A stretch of DNA of 64,000 nucleotides from contig OZ024719.1 in the NCBI GenBank assembly GCA_964016875.1, positions 33,590,679-33,654,678 on the forward strand, given 5' to 3'. The first letter of the stretch is position 1. Each line of letters begins with the position of its first letter. Origin of the DNA: Fallopia convolvulus. Its lineage: Eukaryota > Streptophyta > Magnoliopsida > Caryophyllales > Polygonaceae. Shown here one piece after another: positions 22,745-32,200 of this stretch. The notes beneath the pieces were generated by a model. That model searched no databases. It worked only from the letters and a program-made list of their open reading frames with translations, and was not told where the DNA came from. The position numbers and the translations under genes were made by a program.

Positions 22745-22749
22745 TCGTG
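22745..22749 (+). other. Solo-LTR target duplication, left
   Basis: TCGTG here is repeated at 24268-24272. Removing the insert and one copy joins ...GGGTCGTG to CATATTTTCC in frame, giving the RT segment HGSCIFSKVD. Confidence 0.9.
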
Positions 22750-24267
22750 TGATGTTCGTGTTTTTAGTATAGTTTTTAGTATGTTTTCTTAGTTTGTTAG
22801 GACTAGTTTTGATAAGTTTAGGGTTAGTTTTGAGTGTTTTTGGATAGTTTTGCATATTTTGTGAAAAGTATGGAAGCTACTCCGTTTTGTGTATTTTTGT
22901 AGGTTTTAGCAAGGAAAAGGTGCTATTTGGAGCTGAATTTGGAGTGTCATGATGAAGGACGGAGGAATACAAGATGAAGAAGTCGAAGTTTAATTTGTTG
23001 AAGAAGAAGTGTTGAAGAAGCCAAGCCCAGGCTCGTTAACGAGGCTGTGAGGGCTCGTTAACGAGGCCGTGAGGGCTCGTTAACGAGGCTACGAGATAGA
23101 GTTTTCGAGAGGTTGATTTTGTGACTTACCGATCCTGTGCGGGAATTTATTTCCGTGTCGGTAGTGTCTTTTTATGATTTTAGGGTTATTATATTATGTA
23201 TTTTAGGTCTTGTTATCTTTCTAGATTTTATTTCTATCTTTTAGGATTTTATTTATATCTTTTTAGGAAAGTTTTTATCTTTTAGCTTTTTTATATTCTA
23301 GCTTTATTAGTATAAATAGCCCTCTTATTAGCCTAGAAGAGAAAAAAAAGGAGGGAAGCAAGTAGTAGAGAGAAGAGGAAGAGCCAAGGGGGACGAGAGA
23401 CGGATCGGAGTCGAGATCAAGAGCTCGGTGGACGAGAGTTACTGGGGTCGTTAGTAGTGCTTTTGATTCGGTGCTTTGTATTTTTCGGTTTCTTCTGAAT
23501 TTCTGTAAGACGATATTTATTATTAATTTGAGTAGTGTTTTGTTTTCAATGATTTCTTTTGTTGAATTTATTTGTTTCTTAGTTATGAATAGTGAGTGGT
23601 TTTCTTTTCTAGGGTCGGGGTCGAAACCCGGCATAGTTATGCATGTTTGATGAGTGAGATTATGTGTTGAATGCCTTTTATCTATATTTTTTTGAGATTG
23701 TTTGTTGTGGTTAGACCTAGATGAAAGTCAAGGTGATTTGAGTTTTTTAACTTGATTGAAAAAGAAAGTTATAGACTTGAAGGTTGATTGTTTGGATACG
23801 AAAGTTTCAAGCTTTAGATCCAAAACAAGCAATTGAGTGAATTAGTTTATGAAAGTAGATTAATTTACTTGCTAGTCAATGAAAGTTGACGAATTTATCT
23901 ATTTAAAGGCATGATCTTATTTTCTTATAAGTTTGTATGCATGACTATGTTGTGGTATCTCTTATCCTACATCTTTGTTCTTATTTGAATTCTCTTAAGT
24001 AATATTCGTTACTGAGTTCTTAGCCTCGGTACCGAACCTGTTTAGGTCGTTAGTTTTAGTTATTTGTTTGCGGTGGTTCGTTAACGACCCTGACAACGTC
24101 GTTAACGAGGCTGCTTGTGAGTATTTTGTTTGTTTTTGTTTGATTTTGTTATTAGGAGTCGATAAACAAACAACTTTGCTTCTCGTGGAACGATCCTGAC
24201 TCCCCTATACTCAGCGGGGTCTTGACTTATAAATTTATTTGTTGTCCCGAGTGAAGGCCCGTCAACA
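22750..24267 (+). mobile_element. Solo LTR, 1518 bp
   Basis: The segment begins TGATGTTCGTG and ends CGTCAACA, with TG/CA ends and a perfect 5-bp target duplication (TCGTG), so it is a solo LTR left by recombination between two LTRs. A TATA box (TATAAATAG, about 23310) and a purine-rich stretch after it support + orientation. It contains three GGCTCGTTAACGAGGC units (23031-23094). The second copy of the family lies at 62922-63998. Confidence 0.9.
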
Positions 24268-24272
24268 TCGTG
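24268..24272 (+). other. Solo-LTR target duplication, right
   Basis: TCGTG matches 22745-22749. Confidence 0.9.
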
Positions 24273-24273
24273 C

Positions 24274-25149
24274 ATATTTTCCAAAGTGGATCTCAAAAGT
24301 GGCTATCACCAAATTCGCATGAAGGAAGGTGATGAATGGAAAACCGCATTCATGACCAAGTACGGTCTCTATGAATGGTTGGTTATGCCATTTGGCCTTA
24401 CTAATGCGCCTAGCACATTTATGAGATTAATGAACCATGTTGTAAGAGCATTTTTAGGCAAGTTTGTGGTAGTGTATTTTGATGATATATTTATCTATAG
24501 CCATAGTTTACAAGAGCATACTAGACATGTTCGCATGGTTCTAGAAGTTTTGAGGAAAGAAAAGCTTTATGCTAATTTTAAGAAATGCCATTTTTGTTCT
24601 GATAATGTGGTGTTTCTTGGATTTGTAGTGAGCAAAGAAGGGCTTCAAGTGGACAAGGATAAAGTGAAGGCAATTGAGGAATGGCCCGTACCGACCACCA
24701 TGACGCAAGTGAGGAGCTTCCTCGGCTTGGCTGGTTTCTACCGACGCTTCGTCAAAGATTTCAGCTCGTTAGCCACGCCTCTCACCGAGCTTACCAAGAA
24801 GAAAGTGGCTTTCCAATGGGGTCCAAAACAAGACCAAGCTTTCACTACTCTCAAGGAAAAGCTCACGCATGCACCTCTTCTAGTTCTACCCGATTTCTCC
24901 AAGACGTTCGAGATCGAATGTGACGCTTCAGGAGTAGGAATTGGGGGCGTGCTCATGCAAGGAGGGAGGCCGATCGCTTATTATAGTGAGAAGCTAAATG
25001 ATGCCGAGTTCAAGTACCCAACTTATGACAAGGAGCTACTCGCTTTGGTAAGGGTGCTTAAGGTATGGTCTCACTATCTCCTCCCTAGAGAGTTTGTTAT
25101 TCATTCCGACCATGAGGCACTTAGTTCCTCAAAGGTCAAAACAAATTGA
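24274..25149 (+). pseudogene. Gypsy reverse transcriptase and RNase H
   Basis: RT resumes with IFSKVDLKSGYHQIRM. MPFGLTNAPSTFMRLMN, VVYFDDIFIYS (YFDD at about 24475-24486, catalytic) and FLGFVVSKEGLQVD follow. The connection VRSFLGLAGFYRRFVKDFS leads into RNase H: FEIECDASGVGIGGVLMQ (first acid), YDKELLALV (E) and HSDHEAL (D). A one-base frameshift near 25125 ends this frame before the usual LKHL-like stretch. The catalytic residues are all present in the sequence as it stands. Confidence 0.88.
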
Positions 25150-26174
25150 ATAAACGTCATGCTAAGTGGGTTTTCATTGAGACTTTCCCTTATGTGATCA
25201 AACACAAAAAGGGAAAGGACAACATTGTGGTGGATGCTTTGTCACGAAGATACGCCCTAATTTCCACTATGGATGCTAGGATGTTGGACTTTGCTTTCAT
25301 TAAGGAACTATATTCCGTAGACCTTGACTTCAAGAATATCTATGAGGAATGTAGTACCGTGGGAGGTAAAGATCAATTCTTCCTTCATGACAGTTATCTT
25401 ATGAAGGGTGCTAAGTTATGCATTCCTGGGGGGTCGATTAGACGCCTATTAGTGCAAGAAGCACACGGTGGTGGCCTTATGGGTCATTTCGGCGTTGCTA
25501 AGACTTTGCAAGCCTTGAAGGAACACTTCTATTGGCCGCGAATGCTTAGGGACGTCGAGAAATTGTGTGCCTCTTGTGCTACTTGTGCACGAGCTAAATC
25601 TAAAACTAGCCCCCAAAGATTGTATACTCCTTTACCCATTCCCCAACAGCCTTCAGAAGACTTATCTATGGATTTTGTGTTAGGTCTTCCTAGGACAAAA
25701 AGGGGTAGGGATTCCATTCTCCTAGTCGCCGATCGGTTTAGTAAGATGGCACACTTCATTGCGTGTCACAAAACCGACGATGCTACGAATGTGGCGTCCT
25801 TGTTTTTCAACCATGTTGTGCGTCTACATGGTCTTCCCAAAACTATAGTGTCGGATAGGGATGTCAAATTCCTTAGCCATTTTTGGAGGACCTTGTGGGC
25901 CAAGTTGGGCACCAAGCTACTTTATTCCACTACTTGTCATCCGCAAACGGATGGGCAAAGCGAAGTAGTGAATAGCTCGATTGGCACCTTGCTTCGTTTT
26001 GTTTTGAAAGCTAACCTCCGCAGATGGGAAGATTGTCTTCCTTACATAGAGTTCGCATATAACCGCACTACCCACTCGACGACTAAGAAGACACCATTCG
26101 AAGTCGCTTATGGTAAGAATCCTCTCACTCCGTTAGACCTTATTGCTCACCCTATCATTGATGGTTTTAGCTAG
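25146..26174 (+). pseudogene. Gypsy integrase
   Basis: This frame starts in the end of RNase H (NKRHAKWVFIET, DALSRRY). The integrase zinc domain has H...H (HGGGLMGHFGV) and C-AS-C (LCASCATC). The catalytic core has D in LSMDFVLGLP, D in IVSDRDVKF and E in DGQSEVVN, with FAYNRTTHSTTKKTPFEV after it. Integrase inserts the element cDNA. The frame stops at a TAG (26172) in a position where family members continue with the spacer before the C-terminal domain. Confidence 0.88.
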
Positions 26175-26731
26175 GAGGGAAAGGATTTAGCGGATTATTT
26201 AATGCGGTTGCACGAGGACACGAGGAGGAAGCTTGCGAAGAGCACGTCACACATAACAAGGGGCGCAAGGAGTTGATTTTAGAGCCTGATGACTTGGTGT
26301 GGGTGCACCTCCGCAAGGAACGGTTTCCCTCACGCCGAAACTCCAAGTTGAAGCCACGGGCGGAGGGACCATTTCAAGTCCTTGAGAAGATCAACGACAA
26401 TGCGTACCGTTTGGAGCTTCCACCGGAGATGGGTGTCCATGATGTGTTTAATATGGCCGATCTTCGGCCCTACATGATAGACGATTCCGGTGATGAGGAC
26501 TACATGCAAGATTCGAGATCGAATCCTTTCGAAGGGGGGGAGGATGATGTGAATCCTTCTCATCAGGACCTCACCGAGTCAAGCCAGGACACCAAGGAGG
26601 ACATCGAGGGCGAGAAGCAAGAGCAAGAGGAGTCGGTGATGCGAATTACTCGTTCCATGGCGAAGACCCTGCATCGTCAAATCAAGGCTGCTCTTGCTAC
26701 CGATCCGATGAGCCTCGTTACCGACCCTTAG
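26175..26731 (+). pseudogene. Gypsy integrase C-terminal domain
   Basis: After the TAG and a frame change near 26245 the C-terminal domain appears: ILEPDDLVWVHLRKERFPSR, GPFQVLEKINDNAYRLELP (GPF/Y motif) and HDVFNMADLRPY. An acidic tail (GEDDVNPSHQDL...) and MRITRSMAKTLHRQIKAAL follow. The C-terminal domain binds DNA and may steer target choice. Coding ends at the TAG 26729-26731. Confidence 0.8.
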
Positions 26732-27300
26732 GGTTCGGTACCGAGGTGGCCAACCTCGTTACTATGCCATGTCGGTTTCCCTCTTCAACTCCCTCGGTAA
26801 CGAGCTGTAAGCCTCGTTACCGACCTGCATTTGAATATCAAATGTTGTTGGCGAATGTGAATAAACATCTTTGATGCACGTGTTAGTGCTTCCTTTTTAA
26901 TGCTTTGTTTAATGTTCTAGAAGTGGATCGGCCTAGGGGTTCAAAAGGGCCTTTCGTGTGTTGTTTTGAGCACCTTTAAATTGATAAAAACTCTCTTTTG
27001 CTGAATGCAAAGATTCGTCTCTTTGAAGGTCTTGTTCTTGATCGGATTGTGAATAATATCGATCTCTCAAGAGCACTTGGTGTGTAATATCCAAGCCCCT
27101 AGTTCTCTCAAACATCGGTGAATCATATCCGTCATTGAGAGTCCATATCCCCATCAATCTTCCATCCAACTCGATCATCTTCTTCATTCACGTCTTCTCG
27201 CATCCCTTTGTTAACGACCTTGGTACTTGTTAACGACCCTGTACCGAATAGTCCGAGTGGTGAACGAAACCGATTAATCGAGGTTGGCCATTTGATGGAG
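26732..27300 (+). other. Gypsy 3' flank rich in palindromes
   Basis: The region past the stop carries several CCTCGTTACCGACC, CTCGGTAACGAG and TTGTTAACGACC motifs (26710-26825 and 27208-27250). No LTR start is evident. It is probably the 3' untranslated part of the gypsy element. Confidence 0.45.
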
Positions 27301-28148
27301 TTACTCGCTCGCACCGTGAATCAACCTAGGACGATCGTATCACGTACCAAAACTACCATTAACAACATCAACACTAAAATTGCTCGGATTATAAACCAAA
27401 TTATACCAGAGGAGAAAAAACTAGCACAAATTCTAGATGAGATCAGATCTATATTGTCTAACTCAGAATTGGAAACCTTATTTGCTCGTGGTGGAGTATC
27501 TGTTGGTTATTCAGAAACAAAACTGTTTTTGAACCTTCCGTCTCCAACCATGTGGTACAACAAGATAAAGTCTGCGAATTTGTTCGCAATCAAATCAAGA
27601 AATGGCACAACACCAAAAAGAATGTTGATTATGCCCCACCTGTTGGGGACCAAGCCGCGAAGTATAAACAAAACCGCGCCAAATGGAGTAATCGCACAAC
27701 TAATTTTACTAAACTTAATTTTGATGGTGTAGTTAATGTGGAAGGGATGGCGTCGTTCGGGTTTGTCCTTAGGGATTGCAGCGGATACCCCATCCATTAT
27801 GACGGAGGACTCATTGGTCGGCAGTCCGTTCTTATATCCGAGACCATCGCCTTGCGAGAGGGACTTCTTGAAGCCACCAGACGTGGCATTTCCCACATCC
27901 AAATAGAAGACAACAATCTTCATCTGGTCAAGGCCGTACTTTGTGACTGGCGCTGTACTTGGGAGATCGAGATGTTACGTGTTGATATCCATTATCTGCT
28001 TGCCCGTTTCCGATTTTGGAGCATCACCCATGCCTCTCGGGAGTGCAACTCTGTGGCGGACTACATTGTTGTATCGTTTCGCCATGTCTTTTCTGTCCTA
28101 CTTTCAGTTGATCCAGTATTTCGGAACCTCATCCTTCAGATGCTCTAA
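27301..28148 (+). pseudogene. LINE-type RNase H fragment (5'-truncated)
   Basis: The frame 27552-28148 encodes about 199 residues with a plant LINE-type RNase H (RVT_3). It shows TKLNFDGVV (first D), FGFVLRDCSGYP, ISETIALREGLLEA (E), HIQIEDNNLHLV (D) and THASRECNSVADY (last D). The A-rich stretch after the stop (28190-28230) would fit a poly-A tail. There is no RT upstream, so this is probably a 5'-truncated LINE copy, possibly of the type found at 9.6-17.4 kb. The domain looks complete and open, which is unusual here; a domesticated gene is possible but unsupported. Confidence 0.65.
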
Positions 28149-28242
28149 AGAGATCGCTAGCCTGTTAGTTGCCGCCTTAATCCCTTTCCTTAAAAAAAGT
28201 CTACAAGACAAGTCTCCGAAAAAACAAAAAAGAGGGTTAGGG

Positions 28243-28840
28243 TAGGGTTGTTCATCGGTCCAAAACCAAACCGAACCGAGAAAAACCGATCCGAACCGAA
28301 AACCGAATTTTGGAATTTTCGGAACCGAGGACCGAACCGAATAAGCTCGGTTCGGTTCGGTTTGGTTTGGTTCAGGTAGGAACCGAAATAGAAATTTAGG
28401 TACAAAGCCGATCTAAAATATAGAACATAACACCCTAAACCAAACTAGAACTGAACTAAACTGAACCAATTTTGACCCGAACCGAACTAAACCGATTTAA
28501 ACCAAAAAAACCGAACTAACATATGCTATTTTTATCATTTTGAACTAAAATCATTCAAACCATTCGAACTAAAACTTGCAAAATGATAAACAAAGCAATG
28601 CAAAACTTGTAAAATGGGATTTAGGTTACATCCTTAAGGTTTAGTAAGGGTATTTTTTAATTTTTAATTTTTGTATTAAAATAAATCGGTTTAACCGAAC
28701 CGAACTGAAATCGAACCAAACAGAACCGAAAACCGAACTAGCCAAAATCTTGAACCGAGGACCGAACCGAAGTACCTTAGATAGGTTCAGTTCGGTTTTC
28801 AGGTAAAAATCGAATTAGCCGAACCAATGAACTAACCCTA
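28243..28840. mobile_element. hAT-type MITE, 598 bp
   Basis: The ends are imperfect inverted repeats: TAGGGTTGTTCATCGGTCC at the left, TAGGGTTAGTTCATTGGTTC as the reverse complement of the right. The flanks are an 8-bp near-duplication GGTTAGGG (28235-28242) and GGCTAGGG (28841-28848), as expected for the hAT superfamily. The inside is full of CCGAACCGAA-type repeats and codes for nothing. It lies about 400 bp upstream of the SGF29 start codon. Confidence 0.8.
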
Positions 28841-28856
28841 GGCTAGGGATAGGCTA

Positions 28857-29016
28857 AGGGGTTGTTTCACTTTCCCCCAAAATCCCTTTCTATCCAAAAA
28901 TCACTTTTGATAGTCTAGAAATACGTGCAACTCTGTCTACTTTTTATGTTTTTCAAGACACTAAAAATCACTTTACACCCAAAAACCCCTTTCTAACTAC
29001 AAGTGAAACAAGGCCT
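28857..29016. mobile_element. Small MITE, 160 bp, in the SGF29 promoter
   Basis: The ends are AGGGGTTGTTTCACTT and AAGTGAAACAAGGCCT, inverted repeats matching 14 of 16. No clear target duplication is seen. A relative lies in intron 5 of SGF29 (37656-37776). Confidence 0.6.
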
Positions 29017-29225
29017 CGTCGTAACGTTTTCCCTTTTAACTCGCAGATAAAAACCTACGGTTCTCTTTCAAACTTGGGAGACAAAAATCGCAGAATTTGT
29101 GCAAACTGTTAAAGCATCCGCTGCAATTTAGCATCAATCAATAAGCCGCCCTAGCTTCCCTCACAGGAAAGACTCTTGCCGGTGGGAACGAAGATCACGG
29201 AGAGGGTGAAAGAGGCGATTTTCCG

Positions 29226-32200
29226 ATGGGAACGGGGTCGTCGCCTGATATTGCAAGCTTACTGGAAAACTGTAAGGAGCTCGATCGACTCAGGAAGGAA
29301 CAGGAGGAAATCATCGCGGAGATCAATAAACTCCACAAAAAGCTTCAAACTAGTAAGCCTCTATTTCATTACGTGTGCCAATTTTGAGGGGGTTTGATGT
29401 TGACCAGCAGTTGGATCGAATGGTTCGGATGATGCGTTTCTGCTTCGATAGTACCAATTGTTTTCCTTTCGAAATTGTACTCCTTTTCAAATTTAGCTTT
29501 CGGGGTTCACTTTCAGAAATTCCTGTGGAGTTTTGATATTGATTGAAATTTCTTCTGGCACTTTCAGCCGGATACTAGTATCCTGGAAACTCCAAGGAAT
29601 GGCATTTTCTTCTTCGATGTAGGAACGATACTTTGTTGATTCTATTGATATCTCCCCCCTTCCTCAATAAATTGCTTGCATTACTACTACGTAATGTTTG
29701 CTATTTATTCTGAGGGCTTGCCTTTGGCTTCCTTGTCATTTTCTAGTGTTTTAATTTTCAAATTTGTGTGATTTGCTTACTTTTGCAGTAATTGCGTATG
29801 AAGGGTAGAGAACATTATAAGCACATAAGGGAGCTCATACTAGACATGCATTATAATGAACACTAAAGCGCAAAAAAGAGACAAATTAGGGATAAGAATA
29901 TAAGATATCTATCATTGATGATGAAACTGAAATTACAACTTGTAAAGTTAAGAGAATTCCATTACAGTCTAATAATTCTCCTTGTTCTCCTCATACGCAA
30001 TCACAAATAATCAAGCAATGATTGAACTCAAAAAGAGTTTGAAGAATACATGAAGATTGTTTGAGAGAGCATTTTGGTAGGATTTTGATATGTTCCAAAA
30101 TGAAAATGAAAGGAAGATGAAGGAGGTGTTTATACAGGCGTTAAACTTATTAGTTGGATAAATTTTTATATTCAGTTCATGCAGAGACTTCAGAGGAGCA
30201 ATACCTGCATTTTAGCATTTTCCATTTTGCTATTTATGAAGTAAATGCTTCTTATTCGTTTCTTTTGTTTCCATGCATAATTTAATTTTCTAGTTTTCGG
30301 AAGCATCCTCTCTATTTATTTCGAGGTAAGGGTGCATACATCTTGGTTCCCCAAATCTTGCCTGAGGTAGGAATTCACTATTTAGATGTTGTTGTTGTTG
30401 CTGTAGTTTTCAATTCAGTACAAAAAGCTGCAAGAAAGAAACTATTTTTAGAGTATGTGGTAATTTAATAGGCCATTTATCAAACAATACTTATCGGAAT
30501 CTAAGCACGTTAAATATGATCGCTTAGTTTCCACCATTCCTTGTGCATTTTTTCACTTATTATAAAATGAGCTCTAATGGACAGATAGTTACTTTTGGCA
30601 ATACTCCTTTCTTCTGTTATTCTCAAATTGTGCATTCAAATATTATTATATTGGTTCCTAAAAGTTATTCTATCAATGAATATACTTTTGTATTGTCTCT
30701 TGATGGAAAATTTACTTGTTAGCCAAAGTAATTCAATATTTTTTGTCGTCTTTAGCTACTTGTTTTAATATTATATAATTTCTAGTGTCATATTTTCCTA
30801 CTTGCATTTCTGCAATGACTAGAACAAGCTAATATTAAATAATTTTTTAGAGCAAATAGACTCTCATTTTCAGAAATGCAAATTAGGACTGATATTGTGC
30901 TTTCTTACAAGGTTCTCTGGAAACATGACTATTGCATTTGTACTTACTTGCATGCATACATGAATGAGACTTAGAAGTAGGCAGCAGACAAGCAAAAGTC
31001 TTACGAATTATAAGCAACCTAAATATTACATTATAAGGTCAATGGGGTTAGTAATGTGGAATATTTCGATACCTTCTTTTCAGATGGTGGATATGATGGA
31101 TCTAGTTTCAGGGGAGTTGATGAAAAACTCTATGGGTAGTGTTTGAACAATCTTGACTTTTAAATAAACAATCAACAGCTGGGATTGGATTCTTCTCTTT
31201 CCATATCAACTTTTTATTTTTTTATTTTCTTAATTATTTTTTTATCTAGGGTTCATCATTTTACTATAGAGTTTCAGAACTTCACCTAAGTTTCTAATAA
31301 ATTCCATGGGAACAAGATATTATTTTCATCAATTTACATTGTGCTTCCAGACATTATTTTCTTAAATTGTATTGTTTATTTTATTTGCTTTGCAGCTCCT
31401 GACATAGTTGAGAAACCCGGTGATACTTCTTTATCACGTTTGAAAACTTTGTATGTCCATGCCAAGGAACTTTCAGAGTCTGAAATGAGGTATTCTATCT
31501 GCATATGCTCCTGTATAATATTTTGGTTCCATTTCATTTGGGTATAGTTTTATTTACAACGTGCCATGAGATTCGAAAAAAAAAACTCAAAAAGCTTCTC
31601 TTTAATGCAGAGTTTCCAATGAATTATTAATCCAATTGGATGCTCTGTTGCCTACTGGTCCTTCTGGACAACAGCGAAGAAGAATGGGTGGGTGCTTAAG
31701 CCTATATATTTTGTTTACTTTGTTGTAGTTTGCTTCCATAAATTTTTTTTTAGGCTGCAGATTATTCCTTCAGTGAGAATTCTTGCTGCTGTATTTATAT
31801 GATGCTGTGGAATGAGGTTGTTGATTGACAGAATATATACTTTCTTTTCTCCAAAAATAAAATATTCATCTTATAAATGTCTCTTTCTGGGGCTTCCTCT
31901 GTTGTCTAATGATGATACTGGATCATGGTAAAATTGTCAGGGTTGGTAAGATGATTTGGTATATTTTGTAGCATCCTTTAAGGTTATGGGACGTTCTTTA
32001 CAGAAAAAAGAGGTAGCTATTTTCAAGACATTGTGGTAAAATTGTCAGGGTTGGTAAAGATGTTTTGGTATATTTTGTAGCATCCTTTAAGGCTATGGGA
32101 CGCTCTTTTTTACAGAAAAAGGAGGTAGCTATTTTCAAGACATTGTGTTCTATCCTGTGGAGTATCTTTCCTGTAGCTCAATACTAGGCATCCAGAGGTG

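Larger units (their letters stand above)
20157..26731 (+). mobile_element. Decayed Ty3/gypsy element, Reina-like
   Basis: Gag, protease, RT, RNase H and integrase follow in gypsy order on the + strand. The C-terminal HLRKERFP, GPF and ADLRPY motifs, and the absence of a plain chromodomain, fit Reina-type chromoviruses best, though I would not insist on the clade. The element is interrupted within the RT by a solo LTR (22750-24267). Stops fit C-to-T changes: TAA at 21624 where a CAA is plausible, and TGA at 22517 where the family has an arginine (CGA). Frameshifts add to the decay. Its own LTRs are not recognisable at either side. Confidence 0.85.

Noticed and set aside
23031..23094. CRISPR-like array of three GGCTCGTTAACGAGGC units
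   Set aside because: Palindromic tandem units of about 22 bp with no unique spacers, inside a plant LTR.
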